Below, piece after piece: positions 10,078 to 18,984 of a DNA stretch of 64,000 nucleotides (within the stretch, counting starts at the first letter, position 1; each line of letters starts with the position of its first letter). The translations under genes were made by a program, and so were the position numbers. The stretch covers positions 1-64,000 of the forward strand of contig JABFGK010000001.1 in assembly GCA_013112555.1 (NCBI GenBank). Direction: 5' to 3'. The stretch comes from Planctomycetota bacterium. GTDB lineage: Bacteria > Planctomycetota > Phycisphaerae > Phycisphaerales > UBA5793. Under the pieces are notes generated by a model, which saw nothing but the letters and a program-made list of their open reading frames with translations, had not been told where the DNA came from and did no database searches.

Positions 10078-11828
10078 CCCTCATGCCCTTGCCCAACGAC
10101 GGCATCTGAGTCGGCAGCCGCATCTCCGGCGCACGGGACACATGCAGGCGCATCCTCAGGCCGCTGCATCCTCGACCAGAGATCATGTACGCAAAAGTCC
10201 GATCGCCGTGCCGGTTCGTCCGCCCTCGTGTGTGTGCCTCTGCTCTCGCGTCGCCATCGGGCGCTCTCGCAGATCAGGGAGCAGACGTACAGCATGTTCT
10301 GCACTTCCCAGCCCTTCGGATCGTCGAAGATCTTATCGAGTGTGTAGCGTCGCCAGAACTCGATCATCTCGCGCACATCATCCATCAACGGGCCGTCGCG
10401 CACGATCCCCAGATGACGCCACATCACACTCCGCAGACTCGACCGCACATCGTGCAGGTCCAACTCGCCGCGATCCGACAGCGGTATGTCAGAAATGATC
10501 TGCTTCGATGACTCTGACAGACCGGCCCGCCCACCATTTCCGTTTCCATTTCCATTGACGGTCGGCCGACACTCAGCGCTCATCCTCCCGGCGAGCTCCC
10601 CGTACACGAGCCCTTCGAGCAAACTGTTGCTGGCCAGTCTGTTGCCTCCATGCAGGCCGCTGCATGATGATTCGCCGCACGCGTAGAGCCCGTTGATGGT
10701 ACTTCGGGCGGCATCATCCACCCAGATCCCGCCGATCGTGTAGTGTGCCCCCGGATTGACCGGAATCAGATCGTCTGCGGGATCGATCCCGAACTGGGCC
10801 AGTTTCTGAGAGATCCCCGGGAATCGTTTCTGAAAGAAGCCCGGCTTGAAGTGGCGGGCATCGAGAAAAACGTTCGTCTCCCCGGTCTCGACCAGATGCT
10901 CAATAATCGAGCGACTCACCACGTCGCGCGGGGCCAACTCAGCCATCTCATGGCGTCCCACCATGAACCGGTTTTCCCGCCGATCGACCAGATAAGCCCC
11001 TTCGCCACGCACCGCTTCACTGATCAACGCCCGTTCGGAGCCGGCAACGTACAGCGTGGTCGGGTGAAACTGCACAAAGGCCATGTCAGCCAATGCAGCC
11101 CCGGCCCGATAGGCCATGGCGACCCCGTCGCCCGTACAGACCGGCGGATTGGTCGTCTCCCGATACGCCTGTCCCGACCCGCCCGTCGCGATGATCGTGG
11201 CATAGGCCCAGATCACCTGCAGACCATACTTCGGGTGATGGGTGATGGCCCCGACAACCGAACCGTTGCCGCTATCGGATGTCGTCAGCAGATCGAGCGC
11301 GAAACAGTGATCAAAGATCCGGATGGCCGGCGCATCGCACACACGGCTTGACAGGCACCGGACGACTTCCTTACCGGTGGCATCGCCGCCTGCATGGAGT
11401 ACTCGGTGGTCGCGATGCCCGCCCTCTCGAGCCCGGGCCGGCCGACCGTTCTCATCCAGATCAAACTGCATGCCCCAACTGAGCAACTCCTCGATCCGAG
11501 GCCGTGCCGATCGTACGACTTGCTCAACAACCGAGGGTGAACAGAGGCCGCACCCGGCCGTCAATGTGTCCTGGATATGAGATTCGACGGCATCGTCCGT
11601 ATCGGTCGTTTCGAGGACGGCTGCCACCCCGCCTTGAGCCCACGTCGTGGCCGACCGATCGACATCCGACTTCGTCACCAGAATCACTTCCCCGTGTTCC
11701 GATGCTGCCAGCGCAGCACGCAGGCCGGCCACACCGGAACCGATCACGAGCGTGTCACAGAATATCTGTGGCAACAATCGCGCCCGAAACGGGATCAAGT
11801 ACCGACGATTCTGGAACTGTGCATGCAT
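10074..11828 (-). CDS. nadB: L-aspartate oxidase
   Basis: NadB oxidises L-aspartate to iminoaspartate with FAD, the first step of de novo NAD synthesis. The family is related to succinate dehydrogenase flavoprotein. Seen: N-terminal dinucleotide fold GSGVAGLRAALAASEHG, substrate/flavin loop EGGHRDHRVLHAGGDATG, GAHYTIGGIWVD, and the FAD-binding CGESSCSGLHGGNRLASNSL. The C-terminal helical domain with CESARWRRESRGTH follows. I chose the ATG at 11828 (behind GTGGGA) rather than the TTG at 11864, which gives about 584 residues, slightly longer than usual because of an extended tail. nadA and nadC are not nearby. Confidence 0.93.
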   Translation of the reverse strand: MHAQFQNRRYLIPFRARLLPQIFCDTLVIGSGVAGLRAALAASEHGEVILVTKSDVDRSATTWAQGGVAAVLETTDTDDAVESHIQDTLTAGCGLCSPSVVEQVVRSARPRIEELLSWGMQFDLDENGRPARAREGGHRDHRVLHAGGDATGKEVVRCLSSRVCDAPAIRIFDHCFALDLLTTSDSGNGSVVGAITHHPKYGLQVIWAYATIIATGGSGQAYRETTNPPVCTGDGVAMAYRAGAALADMAFVQFHPTTLYVAGSERALISEAVRGEGAYLVDRRENRFMVGRHEMAELAPRDVVSRSIIEHLVETGETNVFLDARHFKPGFFQKRFPGISQKLAQFGIDPADDLIPVNPGAHYTIGGIWVDDAARSTINGLYACGESSCSGLHGGNRLASNSLLEGLVYGELAGRMSAECRPTVNGNGNGNGGRAGLSESSKQIISDIPLSDRGELDLHDVRSSLRSVMWRHLGIVRDGPLMDDVREMIEFWRRYTLDKIFDDPKGWEVQNMLYVCSLICESARWRRESRGTHTRADEPARRSDFCVHDLWSRMQRPEDAPACVPCAGDAAADSDAVVGQGHEG

Positions 11829-11851
11829 TGGCGATCCCACTCTGCACCGGC

Positions 11852-11871
11852 CCACGGATCGCAATCCGTGG
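11852..11871. repeat. hairpin CCACGGAT-CGCA-ATCCGTGG
   Basis: 8-base stem with a 4-base loop between nadB and the barrel-protein gene. It closely resembles the hairpin at 16475-16496, so it belongs to a dispersed palindrome family and may also end the upstream transcript. Confidence 0.55.
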
Positions 11872-11888
11872 AGTCATCCTTCTCAACC

Positions 11889-12827
11889 TCAGAAGTCGTA
11901 CCGAAACCCGACCGATGCGAAGAACCCGGCATCGCCGTCGACCGTGGTCCCGTTGCGCCCATCGCGGTCCTCGATATCAAACTCACGACCCACGATCGCC
12001 CCGGCTGACAGATCCAGACTCAGCCCGTTGCCTGCAGCCCGTCTCAGATGCAGGTACACCGGGATGGCCGTCTCCTCGATCACCGAACCGAGCCCCAGCA
12101 CGTCATCTTCCAACCGGAAGCGCCGGTTCTCCCATCTTCCAGCCAGCCCGATCCACGTCTCATCATCAATGGCATAGGACAACTCGGCCCCCGGTCCCGT
12201 CACCCTCAAGTCCCAGCGCTCGTTGATGTTCCACATGGCCGTGATGGCCGGGAGTATCAGCACGTCGTCCTCGATCTGGGTTGACACGACGGCCCCGAAG
12301 GTCATTTCAAGTGAATCCGAAAACCGATACCCGACTCCGCCTCGGCCGGAGAACGTGGTCATATCGCCCGTATCAGCACCCGACTCCCCAGCCATCCTGA
12401 CCCCGCCGCCGGCATACCACGACCATTCCTCGTCCACCTGGAACTCGCCGACGGCACTGAGATTGAGAATGTGAATATCGCTGAACGGCTCGGCAGCCGG
12501 CGTTGCCAGGAAACTGTTGGGCTGATCGAAGTCGTAGTTGTTGTACTCATACCCGAGGCCGAGTTTCAGTCGGGCCGTGTCGGCAATGGGAAATCGCAGC
12601 GACGTATCGAATCCACTCCGCCACACGGCATATTCGCCGTTGTTGGTGCCCTCAAGGTCGGAGCGGAAGTCGTATCTCGTGTGCGCAGAAAACGACCAGT
12701 CAAAGCCAGGCTCGGATCCCTCGTTTGCTGCCTGCTGCCCCCATGCCTCGCCGGCACCGATCGCGATCATGCCGGCACCGCACACCAGCATTGCGCCCAT
12801 CCTGTTTCTTGCCACGTTGGCCATCAT
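11889..12827 (-). CDS. outer-membrane beta-barrel protein, function unknown
   Basis: About 312 residues from the ATGATG at 12827 with GGAG seven bases upstream; the longer frame up to 13103 has no coding look. A signal peptide (about residues 1-27) ends near GEAWGQQ. The mature part alternates polar and hydrophobic residues with many aromatic positions (WSFSAHTRYDFRSDL, LKLGLGYEYNNYDFD) and ends in GFFASVGFRYDF, with a C-terminal phenylalanine as expected for BAM-inserted barrels. It probably forms a 10-14 strand barrel in the outer membrane. The role (porin, lipid-related or other) cannot be told. It lies between nadB and the VWA gene on the same strand. Confidence 0.7.
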   Translation of the reverse strand: MMANVARNRMGAMLVCGAGMIAIGAGEAWGQQAANEGSEPGFDWSFSAHTRYDFRSDLEGTNNGEYAVWRSGFDTSLRFPIADTARLKLGLGYEYNNYDFDQPNSFLATPAAEPFSDIHILNLSAVGEFQVDEEWSWYAGGGVRMAGESGADTGDMTTFSGRGGVGYRFSDSLEMTFGAVVSTQIEDDVLILPAITAMWNINERWDLRVTGPGAELSYAIDDETWIGLAGRWENRRFRLEDDVLGLGSVIEETAIPVYLHLRRAAGNGLSLDLSAGAIVGREFDIEDRDGRNGTTVDGDAGFFASVGFRYDF

Positions 12828-12927
12828 TGACACTCCGGTGGATTCCATAGAAAAAAACAACCTCCGTCGCCCCCTGGATACGTCGCAAATCATACGCAGC
12901 CCGGAAAAAGAGGGCAGGCCGATTGGA

Positions 12928-15053
12928 TCACAACGACGCACGTCGTGTGTAGACCCACCATTCCACGAACAAACCCAAAACAGCGAACCCGACAAACCAC
13001 GGCCATAGCTCCTGACGGGCTGCCTGGGCTGCCTGCCCGACCTCGATCTCGCGCCCCTGTACCTCGAGCCTGGGAACCGGGCGAATATCGGTTTCGACCT
13101 CACTCAGGAGATTCACGGCAATATCCCGCCCTTCGGCCGCCCCATCCTCACGGCGCGCGCCGGCGGTGGCCCGGTAGAGCCCTACGGCCGGCAATGCCGG
13201 CAGCGTAGGCACCCCGTCGGTCAGATCCTCAACATCCAGCGACCAGTCATTGGGCCCCTCGAGATGAACCGCCCCCCCCGGCCAGCCGCGCCCGACCGGC
13301 AGGTTGATCGACTCGGTTGTCCGATGCGACACCCCGACTGAGGAACCGCGTTGGGCCTCGGTGAGGTATTCAATCACGTTCAGGACAAAGACGGCAAAGC
13401 CCGGGTCGATCGGCCAGTTGCTGTCCAGCAGATCAAATGCGACAGCCACGTGCCGCTGCATGCCGCGCTGGGCCAGTGCGATCAGGGCGCCGTCTGGAGC
13501 CAGTACGAGCGGCGTGACCGACCAGGGCGCACTGCCGGCCACCGCCCGCGCCGCTTCCTGCTCCGCCGGCGATTGCACTGTAAGCCGTTGCCGATCCGTC
13601 ACCACCAGTCCATCCAGCCCGACACTCACCAGTAACGGGTGCATCCGCTCCCAACTCATGATGCTCGTCATATCGGCAGGCTGACCGTTCCCGCTCGGTG
13701 CGTCGGCGAGTGTTCGTTGCCAGACAGGCAGCGGCGGGCAGGCGCCAAACGACAGGCTTGGCAGTGGTGGGGTACTCTGCGGAGCGTATCGGTCAAAGAC
13801 GACCACCGTGGACCGCCCCAACGCCCCGGAGGATACCCGCTCCTCGTAGACGGCCGAGGTGACATCCTCGACCGCATCCGCGTCCAGCAGTTCGAGCAAG
13901 TCGCGCAGTAATCGCATCGGTCGGCCGGAAGGCGATACCGTCAGAATCGACACCGGCATCCCGGATTGCAACACCAGCGCTGCCGAGTTGTCGACGGCCA
14001 ACTGGTCAGACCGCGACAACTTCGCCCGCACGAGGGCAGCATCGTCCAGCGGGATCCGGAACTCGGCTGCAGCGCGCCCAAGCCCGCCTCGGCCGTCGGT
14101 CTCAGCCGGGGGCACCTCCACGATCCGGGCTGACTGCGGGCGCCCGGAAACGGTCAGTGTGAGCGGGACCCGCACCGGTTCACTGCCGGCGTTCCCGATC
14201 ACGACCAGCACATCAGCCAGATCACGGTGCCCTTCGACGGCGGCGGCTGCGCAGGTGATGATCCCGACATTGGATACGGGGATCCGGTCGGCCTGCTCTC
14301 CCGACCCTTCAGATCCCTGTTGCCCGATGCAGACATAATCGAGTACCAACGCGCTTGAGCCGGTCGACGCAGGCTCCTGGTCAGCAAACCGGCCGTCGCT
14401 GTACAGGATGGCCAGTACGGGGGATTGGGAGGCGGTACCGTTGCCCCCTGAGGTGCACCTGATGACATCGCGAGCACGTCCGCCAACTGCATCGCCGGGC
14501 CGAAGCGTGCCGGCTCGTCTCGAACCTGCAGATCGTCCAATGCCGCGCGAATCACAGGCAGATCGCCGGTCCAGGGGACGACGGTGGTCGGTCGATGGCC
14601 GACGGACATCAACATCACCTGCGGCCGGGTGCTGCGCCGAATCAATCGATCCAGCAGTTCACGGGCCCGGCGTCTGGCATCATCGAACCGGGTCGTCTGC
14701 CCGTCCGGGTCGAGCAGCGCCTGCATCGAGGCGCTCACATCAATCATGAGGATGACATGCTCGGAATCGGCCCCGCTTCCCTCGATCTCCCGCGTCGGGC
14801 GTGCCAAGGCCAGCAGCACGGCAGCCACCACGAGTACCTGCAGCCAGAAGAGCAGCGACGGCTTGAGCCGCTGGAACGGGGCGTTGGCCTCCAGGTCCTC
14901 GACGGACTGCAGCCAGAGCATCGTGGTCGATACCCGCACCTCCCGACGCCGGAGTTTCAGGAAGTACAGCAGCACCAGGGCCGGCAGCGCCACGGCGGCC
15001 CCAATCAACGCCGGAATTGGACTCAGGAATGTCACCAACACACATCCATCCAA
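12928..15053 (-). pseudogene. BatA-like membrane protein with von Willebrand A domain, split by one frameshift
   Basis: Read as one protein of about 707 residues. The N-terminal part (14450-15053) has the aerotolerance-type start: two membrane segments around a short basic loop (ALVLLYFLKLRRREVRVS, MLWLQSVEDLEANAPF, WLQVLVVAAVLLALARPT). A VWA domain with the metal-site motif DVSASMQA follows. The C-terminal part (12928 to about 14440) is a large soluble region ending in one membrane helix (LWPWFVGFAVLGLFVEWWVY). The frames join near 14450 beside a run of five C, where the downstream frame continues as SGGNGTASQSPVLAILYSDG. One indel restores the gene. Such proteins are common in planctomycetes; function unknown. 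The start is uncertain (TTG 15053 or GTG 15041/15035). Confidence 0.8.
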
Positions 15054-15255
15054 TCAAGCCGGTTGAGGCGGTCGTATCGAGCGAGATCTGCCCGGCCGGA
15101 TTCTGCTCCTGCCTCGCACCGGTATCCGCAATACTAGGAGAACCGCAGATACGAATTGCCAACTTCTCCGGCTATGATCGCCCACGCACCTACGGATGGC
15201 AGGGAGTCACCTGGTCATCCGCCCACATTGCAGCACGAAGCGGAGTCTTGCACAC

Positions 15256-16464
15256 ATGGCTAAGTTGAACATTGAACAGGTCGACGTCAGCGGCAAGAAG
15301 GTCCTGGTCCGAGTGGACTTTAACGTTCCGATGAACGCGGAAGGCGCGATCACCGACGATCGCCGTATTCGCATGTCCCTCCCGACCATTCAGCACATTC
15401 TCAGCAACAGTGGATCCGTCATCCTCATGTCCCACCTGGGGCGACCGGAGGCCGTCGGGTACGAAGAGAAGTTCTCGCTGGCCCCGGTGGCCAAAGCACT
15501 CGAAGGTCTGCTCGAGCGATCGGTCGCATTCCCGAGCCAGGATTGCACCGATGACACTGCCGCTCAGGCCGCTGCCTCGCTGGCACCCGGCGACGTGATG
15601 CTGCTGGACAACCTCCGTTTTCATCAGGATGAAACGGGCAACAAGCCTGAGTTTGCTGCCCGCCTGGCGTCGTATGCCGACGTCTTTTGCAACGATGCCT
15701 TTGGGACGGCCCACCGAGCCCATGCCTCGATGGTTGGCGTTCCCGCGGCGATGGCGGGCAAGCCCTGCGCTGCCGGCTTCCTGATGACACAGGAAATCCG
15801 CTATCTGGCCGATGCACTGGAAAGCCCGGACCGACCCTTCGTGGCGATCCTCGGCGGCTCCAAGGTCTCGGACAAACTCGATGCCATCACGAACCTGCTG
15901 CAGAAGGTCGATCGCCTTATCATCGGCGGCGCGATGGCCTACACCATCCTGCACACGATGGGCCGCGAGATTGCCAACAGCCTGTTCGAGAAGGATCAGG
16001 TCGAGAGTGCCAAGCGGATCGTCGAACTGGCTGCCCAGTGCCCGTCGGACCTCTTTTTGCCGAAGGATCATGTCTGCGCCCGCGAACTGAGCGATCTCAG
16101 CCCGATCCGCGTCTTCGACGATCACATCGAGGCCGGCTGGATGGGGCTGGACATCGGGCCCAAGACCCAGGGCCTGTTTGATACCAAGATCGCCGGTGCC
16201 CGCACGATCGTCTGGAACGGTCCGGTCGGGGTGTTCGAACTCGGGCCGTTTGAAGTGGGGACCGAGGTCATTGCCAAAGCCGTGGCACGAGAGACGGCTG
16301 CCGGTGCCATCTCCATCCTCGGGGGCGGCGACACCTCTGCTGCGGCCGAGAAGTTTGAACTGACCGACAAATACACGCACATTTCGACCGGCGGCGGTGC
16401 CTGTCTCCGGATGCTCGAAGGCAAGCCGTTGCCCGGCGTTGATGCCCTCAACGACGCCTCGTAA
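15256..16464 (+). CDS. pgk: phosphoglycerate kinase
   Basis: Transfers phosphate between 1,3-bisphosphoglycerate and ADP in glycolysis (cytosol). 402 residues, the usual length. Seen: VLVRVDFNVPMN (substrate-binding), SHLGRPEAV, LLDNLRFHQDETGN, FCNDAFGTAHRAHASMVGVP, AILGGSKVSDKLDAI, VWNGPVGVFE and the nucleotide loop ILGGGDTSAA plus HISTGGGACL. The ATG at 15256 starts MAKLNIEQVDV as in the family; the longer frame from 15196 is upstream sequence. Transcribed away from the VWA gene, with about 200 bases of shared upstream region. Confidence 0.97.
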   Translation: MAKLNIEQVDVSGKKVLVRVDFNVPMNAEGAITDDRRIRMSLPTIQHILSNSGSVILMSHLGRPEAVGYEEKFSLAPVAKALEGLLERSVAFPSQDCTDDTAAQAAASLAPGDVMLLDNLRFHQDETGNKPEFAARLASYADVFCNDAFGTAHRAHASMVGVPAAMAGKPCAAGFLMTQEIRYLADALESPDRPFVAILGGSKVSDKLDAITNLLQKVDRLIIGGAMAYTILHTMGREIANSLFEKDQVESAKRIVELAAQCPSDLFLPKDHVCARELSDLSPIRVFDDHIEAGWMGLDIGPKTQGLFDTKIAGARTIVWNGPVGVFELGPFEVGTEVIAKAVARETAAGAISILGGGDTSAAAEKFELTDKYTHISTGGGACLRMLEGKPLPGVDALNDAS

Positions 16465-16474
16465 GACGATCAAG

Positions 16475-16496
16475 CCCACGGATTCCAATCCGTGGG
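16475..16496. terminator. hairpin CCCACGGATT-CC-AATCCGTGGG after pgk
   Basis: Perfect 10-base stem with a 2-base loop, 11 bases after the pgk stop. There is no T run, so it is either a factor-dependent stop or a repeat-family member like the one at 11852-11871. Confidence 0.5.
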
Positions 16497-16675
16497 GTCT
16501 CCCCGTGGGGGGCACGCATCTCCTGCTTGGCTCGCATCACGCCACCCGGTCCCATGCGCCCGGAGTGCCTCGTGATATAGGCGTCCTTGAGCATTTCGTC
16601 GACGACTGCAATCCGGTGCGACGCCGCTATCATGTTCTCACAGCACCGAAGCCTGAAAAACGATACACACACGCC

Positions 16676-16981
16676 ATGCCCATTTACGTTTACGAAATCC
16701 TCGACCAGCCTGACGGCGAACCGACCGGTGAGACCTTCGAGATCGTCCAATCGATGAAGGACAAGGCACTCACGAAGCACCCCGAGACCGGCCAACCGGT
16801 CCGCCGGGTCATTACGGCGCCGAACATTGCCGGCCAGTGGTCCGACATGAAGGCCAAGAGCACACTCAGCAACAAGAATCTCGAACGGCTCGGCTTCACG
16901 AAATACGAACGCAAGGGCAAGGGCTACATGGAGCGAACCGCCGGCAAGGAAGGCCCGAAGTCCATCGGCCTGGATGATTGA
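16676..16981 (+). CDS. FmdB-like small protein without the zinc-ribbon cysteines
   Basis: 101 residues starting MPIYVYEILDQPDGEPTGET. The pattern MPIYxY, FEIVQSMKDKALT, PVRRVITAPNIAG is that of the FmdB/CxxC_CxxC_SSSS family, but the two CxxC pairs that bind zinc are absent: one reads EILDQPDG and the other HPETG. The C-terminal half (KSTLSNKNLERLGFTKYERK) is typical of the planctomycete versions. Function unknown; zinc binding is unlikely. It overlaps nothing and is followed 28 bases later by the dehydrogenase gene on the same strand. Confidence 0.75.
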   Translation: MPIYVYEILDQPDGEPTGETFEIVQSMKDKALTKHPETGQPVRRVITAPNIAGQWSDMKAKSTLSNKNLERLGFTKYERKGKGYMERTAGKEGPKSIGLDD

Positions 16982-17009
16982 TCGTTCGAGTGATTCTCTG
17001 AGTGACGCC

Positions 17010-18083
17010 ATGACCAACACCACACCAGTCGACCCGACTACGCACCCGCCCATCCGCTGTGCCGTCATCGGTGTCGGCCGCATGGGCAATCACCACGCCC
17101 GAGTCTACTCGACGCTGCCCGGTGCCACCCTCGTCGGTGTGTACGATGCGAACCCGGCGCGGGCCGGCGAAATAGCAGAGAAGTACGGCTGTCACTCGTA
17201 TTCCGGGTCCCTGACTGATCTGCTCGATGCGGCCGACCCGCCCCAGGCCGTCAGCATCTGTGTTCCCACCGTTGCTCATCTCGAGGTGGCCCGCCCCTTC
17301 ATTGAAGCGGGGACCGCCTGCCTGATCGAGAAACCGCTTGCCAGCAGCGTCGATGAAGCCGCCCAACTCGCTGAACTGGCAGCGACACACAATGCAACAC
17401 TCCAGGTCGGCCACATTGAGCGCTTCAATCCCGCGGTTCGCGCCTTGAGTCGCCATGGCGATCTCGTGCCCCGCTTCATCGAAGTCCACCGGGTCAGCCC
17501 AATGACGTTCCGCTCGGTGGACGTCGGCGTGGTGTTCGACATGATGATTCACGATCTTGATGTGATTCTCATGCTCGCCGGTGCCGAACCGGCTGCCATC
17601 CAGTCGGCTGCCGTCTCCGTGCTCGGTGCCTCGGAAGACGTGTGTAATGCCCGGCTTGAATTCCCGAACGGGTGTGTCGCCAATGTCACGGCCAGTCGCC
17701 TGGCACTCAAGACGGAGCGCAAACTGCGACTGATTGCCGACGATGCGTATGTCTCAATCGACTATGCCAAGAAGAACGGCGTGATGATTCGGCGGACGGC
17801 GAATGCTGAGCAACTCGATGCCGTCCGGGCAGAACTTGCGGCCGGTGCGGATATGTCCGATCTCGACTACATGAGCCTGATCAATGTCGATACGCTCGAC
17901 ATCGACGACGAAGATCAGTTGCAGATGGAACTGACTGATTTTCTTGAGTCGTACCGCACGGGTCGCCGACCGACGGTCGACGTTCAGGCCGGCTTCGCAG
18001 CGGTGCGGACCGCCCAGCGGATCGTCGACACAGCCCGGCAGCATGCCGACCGGATCCACCCGGACCGTTCGGGCACCACCTGA
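17010..18083 (+). CDS. Gfo/Idh/MocA family NAD(P)-dependent oxidoreductase
   Basis: About 357 residues from the ATG at 17010. N-terminal Rossmann fold: IRCAVIGVGRMGNHHARVYS and LVGVYDANPAR. The family EKP motif (LIEKPLASS) carries the catalytic lysine, and GHIERFNPAV plus FDMMIHDLDVIL hold the active-site HD pair. Members act on sugars, inositols or UDP-sugars. The short, compact form with GHIERFNP resembles UDP-GlcNAc 3-dehydrogenases used for amino-sugar or lipid A variants, but no partner aminotransferase lies beside it, so the substrate is open. Tight spacing to the FmdB-like gene suggests one transcript. Confidence 0.85.
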   Translation: MTNTTPVDPTTHPPIRCAVIGVGRMGNHHARVYSTLPGATLVGVYDANPARAGEIAEKYGCHSYSGSLTDLLDAADPPQAVSICVPTVAHLEVARPFIEAGTACLIEKPLASSVDEAAQLAELAATHNATLQVGHIERFNPAVRALSRHGDLVPRFIEVHRVSPMTFRSVDVGVVFDMMIHDLDVILMLAGAEPAAIQSAAVSVLGASEDVCNARLEFPNGCVANVTASRLALKTERKLRLIADDAYVSIDYAKKNGVMIRRTANAEQLDAVRAELAAGADMSDLDYMSLINVDTLDIDDEDQLQMELTDFLESYRTGRRPTVDVQAGFAAVRTAQRIVDTARQHADRIHPDRSGTT

Positions 18084-18085
18084 CT

Positions 18086-18919
18086 TCACGATCCTCCGAC
18101 AACGGCCGGCAACTCGTTTAATCCCTCGGTCAGCACCATCGGCCCGTCATCGTCTTCGGTGATCAAGACATCGTGCTCGTAGTGGACGGCGAGGCTTCCG
18201 TCGGCCGTCCGGATCGGCCATTGCCGATCCTCCTGCTCGACCTTTGCGGTCCCGGCTGCCACCATCGGCTCGACGGCCAGCAACATCCCCGGCTTCAGCA
18301 CGGCATTGGCATCCGGCCATTCACCCGGGTACGAGGGCACGACATTCGAGACATACGGCGGCGTGTGCAGCATCTTCCCATACCCGTGCCCCCCGAGCCC
18401 GCGCACGCAGTAGTACCCGTACTCCTGCTCAATGCAGTGGTGGACGGTCTCAGCCCACCGAAGTATGGCCCGGCCGGCCTTCAACTGTTGAATCCCGCGC
18501 GACAACGCTTCACGCCCGCATTCGCAGACGCGCAACATCTCATCGTCTTTCGGGGATTCGATGATGTAGGTCCAGGCCGCATCGCCGATCCACCCGCGGA
18601 ACTTGACCCCGATGTCAATCGAGATCACATCGCCGGGTCCCAACGGCTCCGTGCGCATGCCGGCCGTCCCATGAACAATGACGTCATTGGGTGACAAGCA
18701 GGAGTGTGAGGGAAAACGTGGGTGCTTCCCACTGCGATACCCGAGGAATGCAGACTTCGCGCCTGCAGCGTTCAGGTGCTCGGCAATGAAGGAATCAATC
18801 CGCCCAAGCGAGACGCCGGCCGTGAGCCATTCAGCCAATCGCTGGTGGATATTCACCACAATCTGAGCCGCCGTCTTCGCACCGTCCATGTCGACTTGTG
18901 TGGTAATCAGCATATGCAT
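18086..18919 (-). CDS. map: methionine aminopeptidase, type I
   Basis: Removes the initiator methionine from new proteins. 277 residues. The five metal ligands are visible in order: D and D in SIDIGVKFRGWIGDAAW, H in GGHGYGKMLH, E in AVEPMV, and E in YEHDVLITE. The upstream histidine of NDVIVHGTAG is also conserved. The C-terminus is normal and there is no N-terminal zinc-finger extension. It converges with the dehydrogenase gene (two bases between stops). A second ATG two codons in is an equally good start. Confidence 0.95.
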   Translation of the reverse strand: MHMLITTQVDMDGAKTAAQIVVNIHQRLAEWLTAGVSLGRIDSFIAEHLNAAGAKSAFLGYRSGKHPRFPSHSCLSPNDVIVHGTAGMRTEPLGPGDVISIDIGVKFRGWIGDAAWTYIIESPKDDEMLRVCECGREALSRGIQQLKAGRAILRWAETVHHCIEQEYGYYCVRGLGGHGYGKMLHTPPYVSNVVPSYPGEWPDANAVLKPGMLLAVEPMVAAGTAKVEQEDRQWPIRTADGSLAVHYEHDVLITEDDDGPMVLTEGLNELPAVVGGS

Positions 18920-18984
18920 GCGATAATAGCCGCCTGACTCGTTGCGGCCGATGCAGCGACAGAATCAATCGACCTTTGCGCCCC

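Noticed and set aside
15190-16515. 441-codon minus-strand frame opposite pgk
   Set aside because: Shadow frame; pgk on the plus strand is complete with all motifs.
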